The notes under the pieces were generated by a model. That model saw nothing but the letters and a program-made list of their open reading frames with translations, did no database searches and was not told the DNA's origin. Shown here in pieces: positions 36,498 through 44,780 of a stretch of 64,000 nucleotides of DNA (position 1 is the first letter of the stretch; every line of letters begins with the position of its first letter). Source of the DNA: JAGVPT01 sp049578505 (lineage in GTDB: Bacteria > Bacteroidota > Ignavibacteria > UBA10030 > UBA8401); the NCBI GenBank assembly GCA_049578505.1, contig JBAUMC010000096.1, forward strand, positions 30,656-94,655. Reading direction: 5' to 3'. The translations under genes were made by a program, and so were the position numbers.

Positions 36498-37790
36498 ATG
36501 CTTCAGATTCAAAAAAACCTCTCCCGTCCATTCTACGCTATCGTCAGTTTGCCGTCGACTGCAATGGGATTCGCACTCTCCATTCAGATTTCGGCCCTCA
36601 GTTGGCTTTTAACGACAAAGTACAATCTTGACATTCATGAGGTCGGAATCGTCTGGGCGGCAGGACCGCTCGCGGGAATTTTTGGACAGGTGATCATCGG
36701 CTTCATCAGCGACAAGGTTTGGTTTTGGGGAGGACGGAGACGGCCTTTTATATTGATTGGAGGTGTGTTAGCAGCCTCGATGCTTCTTGCGCTCCCAAAC
36801 ATCGATAGTATCCGATCTTTCTTCGGCATCGAGAGTCTCCTCGGCGTTGCAATAGTTGTAGCGCTCACGCTCGATCTGGCGATCAATATCAGCTTCAACC
36901 CGACGCGGTCAGTCATCGCCGATGTCACTCCTGAAGGGAATCCTCGTACAAAGGGCTATACCTGGATGCAAACCATCTCCGGATTCTTCGGAGTTCTCGC
37001 ATATGTCATCGGTGCACTCTTCGGCAACTATGTTCTCATTTATCTTGGTGTCTTCATCGTCTTACTCTTTTCCATCATACCTGTATTCTTGATCACCGAA
37101 AAGAGAGCGTTGACAGAGTCGGAAATAACTCCGCTTGAAGGCGCGGCGCAGAAGGTCGAATCGACGACAAACTGGGGGCAGCTCATCCGTTTATACACGG
37201 CACATGCGTTGTCCTGGATCGGCGTGCAAACAATGTTTGTGTACATCATCGCTTACATCCAACAAAAATTTGTTTCCGATCCCAACGGCTCAGCTCTTTT
37301 TTCAGGGCAAGTTATTGCTGTTGCTTTTGCCGTATTGAACACCGTCGGATTCGTACTGCCAGGTTTCGTTCTCGAACCTATCGCAGAGAAAACCGGCCGC
37401 GTAAGAACGCATTTAACATGTGTGGCGATAATGGCAATCGGCTATTTTCTTATCGCTTTTTTTGGAAACGCTCCGTTTGTTCTTTACGCGCTCATGGCGA
37501 TTGTCGGGGTAGGATGGGGTTCAATCGTGAGCTTGCCTTTTGCTATCATGTCAGAGAATGTGCAGAAAAGCCGCATGGGATTCTTCATGGGTATCTTTAA
37601 TCTCTCCGTGGTTCTGCCACAACTTTTTGTGAGTATCGGGCTTGGCATGATCATCCAACACGCCGCGAACAAGAATATCATCTTCATCATCAGTGGTACT
37701 GCTGTGGCTCTCTCCGCGTTGTTCTGGTCCTTCGTCAAAGAGGAAAAGCGAGACAGGATTAGCGCAATCTTGACCGAGGGGGCGCATTGA
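36498..37790 (+). CDS. SLC45/GPH-type sugar transporter (MFS), copy 1
   Basis: Twelve-helix inner-membrane transporter of 430 residues. The loop between helices 2 and 3 (SDKVWFWGGRRRPFILIGG) carries the GRRRPF motif of the plant-sucrose/SLC45 and glycoside-pentoside-hexuronide groups, which take up di- or oligosaccharides with protons. It follows the GH57 gene and overlaps the start of the MalE-like gene by four bases (TTGA). Maltose or maltodextrin is the likely substrate from context. A paralogue lies at 41101-42402, on the other side of the ABC genes. Confidence 0.87.
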   Translation: MLQIQKNLSRPFYAIVSLPSTAMGFALSIQISALSWLLTTKYNLDIHEVGIVWAAGPLAGIFGQVIIGFISDKVWFWGGRRRPFILIGGVLAASMLLALPNIDSIRSFFGIESLLGVAIVVALTLDLAINISFNPTRSVIADVTPEGNPRTKGYTWMQTISGFFGVLAYVIGALFGNYVLIYLGVFIVLLFSIIPVFLITEKRALTESEITPLEGAAQKVESTTNWGQLIRLYTAHALSWIGVQTMFVYIIAYIQQKFVSDPNGSALFSGQVIAVAFAVLNTVGFVLPGFVLEPIAEKTGRVRTHLTCVAIMAIGYFLIAFFGNAPFVLYALMAIVGVGWGSIVSLPFAIMSENVQKSRMGFFMGIFNLSVVLPQLFVSIGLGMIIQHAANKNIIFIISGTAVALSALFWSFVKEEKRDRISAILTEGAH

Positions 37791-39073
37791 ATAAGTTTGC
37801 CGCTCGACTATCCGCGATCATGAAAAGAAAGTCTCCTCAAGTTTCCCTTTTTTCATTATTTGCTGTTTGTATTGTAGTTGGCTGCCTTTCCGGCTGCGCT
37901 CCGAAAAACGATGGGAAGATCCGAATCACCATTTGGCACCAGGACAGAATCGACATCCGCGTCGTGCTTGAAGCACAGCTTCAGAAATTCATGAAACTTC
38001 ATCCTGAAGTAGAGGTGGAGCAGCTTTTTAAAGAGACCGAAGAGCTTCGTTCCGGTTTCATCATCGCCGCAATTGCGGGGCAGGGGCCCGAGATTGTCTA
38101 TGGACCTGCAGATCAGGTCGGACCGTTTCAGGTAATGGATATCATACTCCCCCTCGAAAACCTTTTTGATAAATCTTACCTTGACCAGTTTGACCCCAAA
38201 GCGTTAACATACTACAAGGGCCATCTCTATCAGATTGCCGACAAACTCGGTAATCATTTGACGCTCGTGTACAATAAAAAATTAGTTCCGAGACCGCCTA
38301 CCACCGATAAGGAACTTATCGCTATCGGAAAGAACCTTACTCGAGACCTTGACGGTGACGGAAGGCCGGACCAGTATGGGCTGGCATGGAACTACACCGA
38401 ACCTTTCTTCTTCATTCCATTTATGACGGGTTTCGGCGGATGGATTATGGACGACAGCAGCAACCCTACGTTGAATAATCAAGGGACAATCGACGGCCTG
38501 AAATTCATCAAAGACCTGCGCGACAAATACAAGATAATTCCCAATGAGGCTGACTACGAAATTGCCGACGGCCTTTTCAAGGACGGGAAGGTGGGGATGA
38601 TTATTAACGGTGATTGGTCTTGGTCAGGGTATGAAAAGGCAGGCATCGATTTTGGCGTTGCACCTCTACCAAAGATCACCAAAACCGGTCTCTGGTGCGG
38701 GACGATGGTTTCTCCAAAAGGGTTCTCGATCAACGCGAACATCTCCGAGGGAAAAAAGAAATGGGCAATTGAATTAATCAAGTTTCTTACCTCCGATGAG
38801 AACGAGCTTGAGGCTGCGACCATCCTCCATACGATGCCGACGAAGAAATCGGTCTTGGCAAGCGATTTCGTGAAGACGAATACGATTATGAGAAATTCGC
38901 AGATCGCCATCGAGCATGGCCGTGAGATGCCGGTTGTACCGCAACTGAGAGCGATCTGGGATGCAATGAGGCCAAGTTACCAGGCGGTGTTGGGAGGCTA
39001 CAAGTCGGCGGAACAGGCGGCAAGCGACATGCAGAGCGATGCGTTGAGGAAAATTAAAGAGATGAACGAATGA
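37787..39073 (+). CDS. malE: Maltose/maltodextrin-type ABC substrate-binding lipoprotein
   Basis: A 428-residue extracytoplasmic solute-binding protein of the MalE cluster. The lipobox (VVGCLSGC) marks a lipoprotein, tethered to the inner or outer membrane. The mature start is KIRITIWHQDRID, and later motifs AIAGQGPEIVYGPADQV and DGKVGMIINGDWSWSGYEKA are typical of maltose-binding proteins. The TTG start at 37787 overlaps the previous stop and has GAGGGGG five bases upstream; ATG 37820 would give a shorter but still complete signal. It overlaps the permease gene by four bases (ATGA). Confidence 0.88.
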   Translation: MNKFAARLSAIMKRKSPQVSLFSLFAVCIVVGCLSGCAPKNDGKIRITIWHQDRIDIRVVLEAQLQKFMKLHPEVEVEQLFKETEELRSGFIIAAIAGQGPEIVYGPADQVGPFQVMDIILPLENLFDKSYLDQFDPKALTYYKGHLYQIADKLGNHLTLVYNKKLVPRPPTTDKELIAIGKNLTRDLDGDGRPDQYGLAWNYTEPFFFIPFMTGFGGWIMDDSSNPTLNNQGTIDGLKFIKDLRDKYKIIPNEADYEIADGLFKDGKVGMIINGDWSWSGYEKAGIDFGVAPLPKITKTGLWCGTMVSPKGFSINANISEGKKKWAIELIKFLTSDENELEAATILHTMPTKKSVLASDFVKTNTIMRNSQIAIEHGREMPVVPQLRAIWDAMRPSYQAVLGGYKSAEQAASDMQSDALRKIKEMNE

Positions 39074-39972
39074 CAAGCCAAACGTTGAAAGCGAAAGCAT
39101 TCGTCTGGTTCCTGGTTGCACCGGCATTCCTGGTGCTCGTCGGTGTCGTCATCTATCCGTTTATTTTCAACATCGTCATTTCTCTTTCGAATATGAGCCT
39201 TACTCATATTCGGGATTGGCATCTCGTCGGGTTCAAACAATATGTGAAAGTATTTACTGAAGAGTCGAAGCCGAATTTTTACGATGTTTTTCTCAAAACA
39301 ATAATATGGACCGTTGTAAATCTTTTTTTCCATGTTGTGATTGGGGTAACTCTGGCACTCCTTTTAAATCAAAAAGAAATTCGGGGGAAGGCGATTTTTC
39401 GAACCATTCTGGTGTTGCCTTGGGCCGTTCCCCAGCTCATTGTCGCTCTCACGTGGAGGGGGATGTTCAATTATGAATACGGTTCCATCAACCTCATGTT
39501 GACGCAGTGGTTCGGGCTGCCTGCAGTTCAATGGTTGAAAAGCCCGATTGAAACGTTTGTTGCCGTTATCATTACCAACGTGTGGCTCGGATTTCCGTTT
39601 ATGATGATTATTGCCCTCGGTGCGCTGCAGAGTATTCCTCACGAGCTCTACGAGGCCGCTGAAATGGACGGAGCATCGTGGTTCCATAAACTGAAAAACA
39701 TCACGATTCCGCTCATTCGGCCCGTGATGGTGCCAGCCATCACGCTCGGGACGATCTGGACGTTTAACAATTTGAATATAGTCTGGCTCGTGAGCAACGC
39801 CGGTGAGCCGTCGGATCAAACCCACCTTCTCGTGTCGTTCGTATATAAGGCGGCGTTCAATTTTTACAGATACGGATACGGAGCTGCGCTATCGATGGTG
39901 ATTTTCTTCATCCTCTTGGCGTTCAGCCTGACGTTCATGCGCAGTACTAAAGCGACTGAAGCGGCATACTAG
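39070..39972 (+). CDS. malF: Maltose-type ABC permease, MalF-like
   Basis: A 300-residue inner-membrane permease with six helices and the EAA loop that docks the ATPase (ELYEAAEMDGASWFHKLKNI). It is much shorter than the enterobacterial MalF, lacking its large periplasmic domain, as in most non-enteric relatives (UgpA/MalF type). It overlaps malE by four bases. The partner permease follows after a 175-base gap that contains an inverted-repeat element. Confidence 0.88.
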   Translation: MTSQTLKAKAFVWFLVAPAFLVLVGVVIYPFIFNIVISLSNMSLTHIRDWHLVGFKQYVKVFTEESKPNFYDVFLKTIIWTVVNLFFHVVIGVTLALLLNQKEIRGKAIFRTILVLPWAVPQLIVALTWRGMFNYEYGSINLMLTQWFGLPAVQWLKSPIETFVAVIITNVWLGFPFMMIIALGALQSIPHELYEAAEMDGASWFHKLKNITIPLIRPVMVPAITLGTIWTFNNLNIVWLVSNAGEPSDQTHLLVSFVYKAAFNFYRYGYGAALSMVIFFILLAFSLTFMRSTKATEAAY

Positions 39973-40014
39973 CATTGTGCCCAAATCCAAATATTATAAT
40001 TATCAATAAGTCAT

Positions 40015-40095
40015 CCACCGCAAAGGCCGCTAAGGACGCGAGGATTTCTTAGCATCTTCATAAAAACTTCTTTGCGACCTTAGCGTCCTCTGTGG
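40015..40095 (+). repeat. 81-bp imperfect inverted-repeat element between malF and malG
   Basis: The left arm (CCACCGCAAAGGCCGCTAAG at 40015-40034, then GACGC) pairs imperfectly with the right arm ending GCGTCCTCTGTGG (40074-40095); CGCTAAGG faces CCTTAGCG. The ends CCAC and GTGG are exact. It resembles the small non-coding MITE- or REP-like hairpins scattered through many environmental genomes. It splits an otherwise tightly packed malEFG operon. Confidence 0.65.
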
Positions 40096-40147
40096 TTTTA
40101 AGAAAAGATTTAATACCGGATACGACTATAGACTCTATGCATATCTT

Positions 40148-40990
40148 ATGAAAGATGAAAAAAAGAAAACATACGTTAGGGTTGCGGTAACATATCTCGT
40201 GTTGATTCTGTTTTGTATAATTGCGCTGTACCCTGTCTCCCAGATCTTCACTATCTCTCTTCGTCCTGCTGACAGGCTAATGTCCACGTCGCTCGAGATC
40301 ATCCCGAAGGATGCATCGCTGAGAAATTACAAGGATCTCTTCACCGAACGCCCATTTGTCCTCTGGCTTATGAACAGCACGTTCGTAGCATTTGCTGTGA
40401 CCCTTACCGGCGTCGCCCTTGCCTCGACAGCCGGCTATGCCTTTTCACGATTCAATTTTATCGGAAAGAAATTGGGCCTGTTGAGTCTTCTTGTGACGCA
40501 AATGTTTCCCGCCACGATGCTTCTGCTTCCGATGTACATTATGCTCGTCAAGCTCCATCTCATTAATTCCTACTTGGGTATCATCATTATGTACTCAGCC
40601 ACAGCCCTGCCGTTCTGTGTCTGGCAAATGAAGGGGTATTACGATACGATTCCGACGAGCCTGGAAGAAGCGGGGCGGATCGATGGCTGCAATCGTTTTC
40701 AGACTTTTTACAAGATTATTTTACCCCTTGCCTCTCCGGCGCTGGTTATCACAGCCCTTTTCTCTTTCATGTCGGCGTGGACCGAATACGTTGTCGCCGC
40801 CCAGATCCTTCAGGATACACAAATGTGGACACTCCCGTTAGGATTGAAGTCGTTCGAGTCGAATATGGGGTCCGAATGGGGGCTTTACGGTGCAGCTTCA
40901 ATGATTGTTACAATACCCGTTGTCGTCCTCTTCCTTTCGCTGAGCAGATGGCTTGTCTCGGGATTGACACTCGGCAGTGTAAAAGGATAG
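40148..40990 (+). CDS. malG: Maltose-type ABC permease, MalG-like
   Basis: A 280-residue inner-membrane permease, second half of the maltose-type importer. It has six helices, the typical N-terminal LFCIIALYPVSQIFTISLRP, and the EAA loop SLEEAGRIDGCNRFQTFYKI. Together with MalE and MalF it forms an importer that still needs an MsmX/MalK-type ATPase; none is encoded in the window, so a shared ATPase elsewhere is inferred. Confidence 0.88.
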   Translation: MKDEKKKTYVRVAVTYLVLILFCIIALYPVSQIFTISLRPADRLMSTSLEIIPKDASLRNYKDLFTERPFVLWLMNSTFVAFAVTLTGVALASTAGYAFSRFNFIGKKLGLLSLLVTQMFPATMLLLPMYIMLVKLHLINSYLGIIIMYSATALPFCVWQMKGYYDTIPTSLEEAGRIDGCNRFQTFYKIILPLASPALVITALFSFMSAWTEYVVAAQILQDTQMWTLPLGLKSFESNMGSEWGLYGAASMIVTIPVVVLFLSLSRWLVSGLTLGSVKG

Positions 40991-41100
40991 TTCTTCGACA
41001 TTAACTGTCGGCACCGGGTGTGCAAGATCTCGATGTGTCGAGACAATGATGAGGTTAGTCAAGAAGGTGGTCGACAGCAACTCAAATCTGAGAGAATACT

Positions 41101-42402
41101 ATGAAGAAGCCGTCGTTAAATTTCTGGCAAGTGTGGAACATGAGTTTCGGATTTCTCGGCATCCAGTTCGGGTTCGCTCTGCAGAATGCAAATGTCAGCA
41201 GGATATTTGAAACGCTGGGAGCTAACGTCGCGGATATTCCGATTCTCTGGATAGCTGCTCCGGCAACGGGTCTGCTCGTTCAGCCGATCATCGGTTACCT
41301 GAGCGATCGAACATGGAACCGGCTCGGCAGGAGGAGACCTTATTTCCTCACGGGTGCGGTACTTGCTACAACTGCACTTCTCATCATGCCGAATTCCCCC
41401 GTGTTGTGGGTTGCGGCAGGAATGTTGTGGATACTCGATGCATCGATTAATGTTTCGATGGAACCCTTTCGTGCGCTTGTTGCCGATCTCCTTCCTTCCG
41501 AACAACGAACTACTGGATTTGCAGTCCAAAGCTTTTTCATCGGGACCGGGGCAGTTATAGCATCTGCCCTGCCATACATTTTTACAAACTGGATCGGCGT
41601 CAGCAACATAGCGCCAAAGGGGGAAATTCCGAGTTCGGTTCTCTATTCTTTTTATGCAGGGGCAGTTGCGTTTATCACAGCAGTGAGCTGGACTGTTTTT
41701 CGCACGAAAGAGTATCCCCCAGAAAACCTGGAAGAATTCAATCGTAAAAAAACGGAGCAAAAGGGAACACTCGAATTAGCAAAAGGGATATTGGGTAGTC
41801 TGAAAGAAATGCCCCAAACGATGATTCAGCTTGCCGTGGTTCAGTTCTTTTCTTGGTTCGCCCTTTTTGCCATGTGGATATATACAACGTCGGCTGTAAC
41901 GAGTCATATCTATCACGCCACGGACCCGACGACACCACTCTTCAACGAAGGGGCGGATTGGGTTGGAGTCCTCTTCGCCGCATACAACGGCTTCGCGGCA
42001 CTCGCTGCGTTCTTGCTTCCAGTTATTGCAAAGAAGACGAGCAGGAAAACCGTCCATATGATAAGCCTCTTTTGCGGTGGATTGGGCCTTATCTCGTTTC
42101 TATTCATTCACACACCCGGGCTTCTTCTGTTATCGATGGTAGGAGTAGGTTTAGCGTGGGCGAGCATCCTTTCGATGCCATATGCAATTCTTGCCGGATC
42201 CCTTCCGTCAGCGAGGATGGGGGTCTACATGGGGATATTCAATTTCTTCATCGTAATCCCGCAGATTACGGCAGCAGGGATCCTCGGGTTTGTCATGCGG
42301 ACATTGCTGGGGAACGAGGCGATTTATGCGCTCGTTCTTGGAGGCGCATCGATGATCGTAGGCGGTGTTCTGGTTCTCTGGGTAAAAGATATTGATGCAT
42401 GA
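41101..42402 (+). CDS. SLC45/GPH-type sugar transporter (MFS), copy 2
   Basis: A 433-residue paralogue of the transporter at 36498, with the same loop motif (SDRTWNRLGRRRPYFLTGAV) and matching C-terminal helices (LSMPYAILAGSLPSARMGVY against LPFAIMSENVQKSRMGFFMG in copy 1). It probably imports a related oligosaccharide by proton symport. The two copies bracket the malEFG genes and look like divergent duplicates or transporters of different chain-length preference. It is the last recognisable gene of the glucan locus. Confidence 0.87.
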   Translation: MKKPSLNFWQVWNMSFGFLGIQFGFALQNANVSRIFETLGANVADIPILWIAAPATGLLVQPIIGYLSDRTWNRLGRRRPYFLTGAVLATTALLIMPNSPVLWVAAGMLWILDASINVSMEPFRALVADLLPSEQRTTGFAVQSFFIGTGAVIASALPYIFTNWIGVSNIAPKGEIPSSVLYSFYAGAVAFITAVSWTVFRTKEYPPENLEEFNRKKTEQKGTLELAKGILGSLKEMPQTMIQLAVVQFFSWFALFAMWIYTTSAVTSHIYHATDPTTPLFNEGADWVGVLFAAYNGFAALAAFLLPVIAKKTSRKTVHMISLFCGGLGLISFLFIHTPGLLLLSMVGVGLAWASILSMPYAILAGSLPSARMGVYMGIFNFFIVIPQITAAGILGFVMRTLLGNEAIYALVLGGASMIVGGVLVLWVKDIDA

Positions 42403-42504
42403 GCATGATCGGCAACGAAGAAATTGTTGTAGAGAAATTGCAATTGCTGGTAATTGAAAAAGACTCTATTCTTCTTTATATTGTTGCACATTGAAAGGCT
42501 CCCG

Positions 42505-43899
42505 ATGAAATTTTTGACTTTTTTTGCATCGATTTTTCTTACCGCATCCGTCGTATCGTTAGGGTCGCCGACCGCAGACGCCCAGTCTCGTTTCCATGTT
42601 GCAATAGATGTCGCGCGGTATCGGGGCGATTCCACGAAGGAGTATGTCGAGGTCTACTATTCGTTCGACGTATCGAAACTTAAATTTACAAGGAAGGATT
42701 CCGCGTTAGATGCTGAAGCGGTGATCAATATTTTTTTCAAGCGTTCATCGAACGATTCAGTGGTTGCCCGGCAGTTGTGGAAGATTCCGTTTAGTGCAGG
42801 CGATTCGTCGGAGCTGCAATCCTCCCATTCTTACGTTGATGCGCTTGGATTCTTTTTAGAGCCGGACTTGTATCGGTTATATGTTGTTGGCGGACAGACG
42901 AACAATTGGTCGGCACGCGATAGCTTCTCGGTCCCGATCGACCTGAAGCCGGTTGAGAATAAGCAGATTTCTCTCAGCGACATTGAGTTATGCAATTCGA
43001 TTGTTTCTGTAGGAAAAGACTCGGTGGGCCGGCTTATCAAAAATACATACGAAGTAAAACCGAATCCTTCGAGGATTTACGGAGCCGAGCAGCCGGTTGT
43101 TTTTTACTACCTTGAGGCATATAATCTCTTGAAGAACAAGTCGCCGAACTATTACACAAAAGTGACGCTGACGAATTCGCTCGGCAAAGAGGTCATAACC
43201 CGTCAACGGATCAAAAATCGAGTGAACGAATCAAACGTCGAGGTAGGCGCGATACAAGTGAATACGTTGAGGACGGGTGCCTATAATTTCAATTTTACAG
43301 TTTATGATTCCGTGGACAACTCCAGCTACACATCCCAAAAAAGGTTGTTCGTTTACAACCCCCAGCTTCCGATGGATTCTTTGACCACGGGGATGGATAA
43401 TTCGGTGCTGGGGAGTGAATACGCGACGATGACAGAATCGGAACTCGACCTTGAGTTTGCGGAAGTCCGGTATATTGCCACCCGCGACGAGCAGTCACAA
43501 TATAACAATGTCAAAGGTGTCGACGCAAAACGGAAAGTGCTGTTTGAATTCTGGAAGAGAAGAAATAACGATTTGGAGAATCCGGCTACAGTCCAAAAAA
43601 CCGAATATTTTAAACGAGTAGATTACGCCAATGAACATTTTAGAAGCGGATACAAAGATGGATGGAAGACAGACCGCGGACGGGTGTTCATAGTGTACGG
43701 CCCGCCCGATGAAGTCGAGCGGCACGCAAATGAAACCAATGCAAAACCGTACGAAATCTGGACATATCATTCCATTCAGGGAGGGGTAGAATTTGATTTC
43801 GGCGATAAAACAGGCTTAGGGGATTATATGTTGCTTAATTCGACGCATAAGGATGAACTGTCCAACCAAAATTGGATGCAGGAATTACAGATTCAATAG
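42505..43899 (+). CDS. Secreted GWxTD-domain protein
   Basis: A 464-residue protein with a signal peptide (FLTFFASIFLTASVVSLG). The C-terminal GWxTD domain shows GWKTDRGRVFIVYGPPDEVE followed by PYEIWTYHSIQGGVEFDFGD, the defining motif of a family frequent in Ignavibacteria, Acidobacteria and related phyla. The N-terminal part is beta-rich. Function is unknown; members are periplasmic or outer-membrane associated. ATG 42505 was preferred because of the signal peptide and AAAGG six bases upstream; a TTG at 42454 lies in frame. After it comes a 320-base non-coding stretch that holds the pyr leader. Confidence 0.8.
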   Translation: MKFLTFFASIFLTASVVSLGSPTADAQSRFHVAIDVARYRGDSTKEYVEVYYSFDVSKLKFTRKDSALDAEAVINIFFKRSSNDSVVARQLWKIPFSAGDSSELQSSHSYVDALGFFLEPDLYRLYVVGGQTNNWSARDSFSVPIDLKPVENKQISLSDIELCNSIVSVGKDSVGRLIKNTYEVKPNPSRIYGAEQPVVFYYLEAYNLLKNKSPNYYTKVTLTNSLGKEVITRQRIKNRVNESNVEVGAIQVNTLRTGAYNFNFTVYDSVDNSSYTSQKRLFVYNPQLPMDSLTTGMDNSVLGSEYATMTESELDLEFAEVRYIATRDEQSQYNNVKGVDAKRKVLFEFWKRRNNDLENPATVQKTEYFKRVDYANEHFRSGYKDGWKTDRGRVFIVYGPPDEVERHANETNAKPYEIWTYHSIQGGVEFDFGDKTGLGDYMLLNSTHKDELSNQNWMQELQIQ

Positions 43900-44039
43900 A
43901 AATGCGCGCAACATATGGGATCGATTTTTTTTACCGTTATATGCTTCCCATCTTGAGTGTCCGGCGATTTCTTCCGGTTATGGTTTTGACTCTTAAGGGA
44001 TACCGAGAGAGCTTGTAGGAAATATTTGTTTCGATGCTA

Positions 44040-44068
44040 TTGATTTAAGTGGGAAAAAATAGTATCTT
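44040..44068 (+). promoter_or_regulatory. Putative promoter of the pyrR operon
   Basis: TTGATT at 44040-44045 and TATCTT at 44063-44068 are spaced by 17 bases. The same bases fit the Bacteroidota pattern (TTG, about 20 bases, TATCTTTC). Transcription would begin near 44075, just before the PyrR-binding hairpin, giving a leader of about 145 bases. The 140 bases before it (43900-44039) show nothing else I can name. Confidence 0.5.
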
Positions 44069-44084
44069 TCTTGTAGACAAAGAA

Positions 44085-44117
44085 TCCTTTAATTCTATCC
44101 TGTGAGGTAGGGAAGGA
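44085..44117 (+). ncRNA. PyrR-binding loop (pyrimidine attenuator, anti-antiterminator)
   Basis: The transcript can fold into a hairpin with lower stem TCCTT/AAGGA (44085-44089 with 44113-44117), an internal loop, upper stem CTA/TAG and an apical region TCCTGTGAGGT (44098-44108). This matches the conserved core UCCNGNGAGGY of the PyrR-binding RNA exactly. In Bacillus, UMP-bound PyrR stabilises this hairpin, which frees the downstream terminator. The element lies between a promoter and a terminator directly upstream of pyrR itself. The bases GAGGT (44104-44108), or GGAAGGA (44111-44117), could instead pair with the terminator's 5' arm (ACCTC, or TCCGTCC) as an antiterminator. Confidence 0.8.
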
Positions 44118-44154
44118 AATGCATCAACTTAACGTCCCAATTTTTTCTGTTGTA

Positions 44155-44190
44155 AAAAAACCTCCGTCCATTTATGAACGGAGGTTTTTT
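44155..44190 (+). terminator. Attenuator terminator upstream of pyrR
   Basis: AAAAAACCTCCGT (44155-44167) and ACGGAGGTTTTTT (44178-44190) form a 13-bp stem with a 10-base loop; the T-run is part of the 3' arm. It sits 29 bases upstream of the pyrR ATG and 37 bases after the PyrR-binding loop, so it is the regulated terminator of the attenuator rather than the end of the previous gene. The symmetric A/T runs would also allow termination in the other direction. Confidence 0.88.
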
Positions 44191-44219
44191 ATTGTACGAC
44201 CATTTTGAACAGCATACCT

Positions 44220-44777
44220 ATGAATGACAAAAAAATAATTCTCGACGCACAAAATTTTATTAGAACAGTCAGCCGACTTTCACATGAGGTCGTAGAACGG
44301 AACCACGGCGCAGCTTCTCTCGGTATTGTCGGTATTAGGACGAGAGGGGACCACCTCGCCCGCCGGATCGCGGCGGCGGTTCTGGAGATGGAAAAAGTGA
44401 GTGTGCCGATCGGGACACTGGACATCACCCTTTACAGGGATGATCTCCGGGGGAGGCTGTCGCAACCGCGGCTGAACACAACGGATATTCTTTACGATAT
44501 CACCGACAAGGATATCGTTCTTGTCGACGATGTGTTGTTCACAGGCCGCACAGTTCGGGCTGCACTGAACGCGCTGATGGATATCGGCAGGCCTGCTTCC
44601 ATTCAGCTCGCGGTTCTTGTCGACCGCGGCCATCGGGAACTCCCCATCAAGGCGGATTTCGTCGGTAAGAACGTCCCGACGTCGCCCGACGAAGAGATTC
44701 AAGTGCGAATGGTAGAAGCCGACGGAGAAGATGCTGTCTTTTTACTTCCTGCTCAATCACAATCGGAGAAAGATTGA
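44220..44777 (+). CDS. pyrR: Pyrimidine operon regulator / uracil phosphoribosyltransferase PyrR
   Basis: A 185-residue phosphoribosyltransferase-fold protein that in other bacteria binds pyr mRNA leaders in response to UMP, often with some uracil phosphoribosyltransferase activity. The PRPP-binding motif is IVLVDDVLFTGRTVRAALNA, and LGIVGIRTRGDHLARRI and RGHRELPIKADFVGKNVPTS are typical of PyrR. ATG 44220 has no clear Shine-Dalgarno sequence; a TTG at 44205 is in frame. Three bases separate it from pyrB, and the leader upstream carries its cognate RNA hairpin, which supports a real regulatory role. Confidence 0.94.
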   Translation: MNDKKIILDAQNFIRTVSRLSHEVVERNHGAASLGIVGIRTRGDHLARRIAAAVLEMEKVSVPIGTLDITLYRDDLRGRLSQPRLNTTDILYDITDKDIVLVDDVLFTGRTVRAALNALMDIGRPASIQLAVLVDRGHRELPIKADFVGKNVPTSPDEEIQVRMVEADGEDAVFLLPAQSQSEKD

Positions 44778-44780
44778 ATT

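Noticed and set aside
44155..44190. Hairpin before pyrR as merely the terminator of the GWxTD gene
   Set aside because: It lies 255 bases beyond that gene's stop and directly after a PyrR-binding loop and promoter, so the attenuator reading is better, although the two roles are not exclusive.
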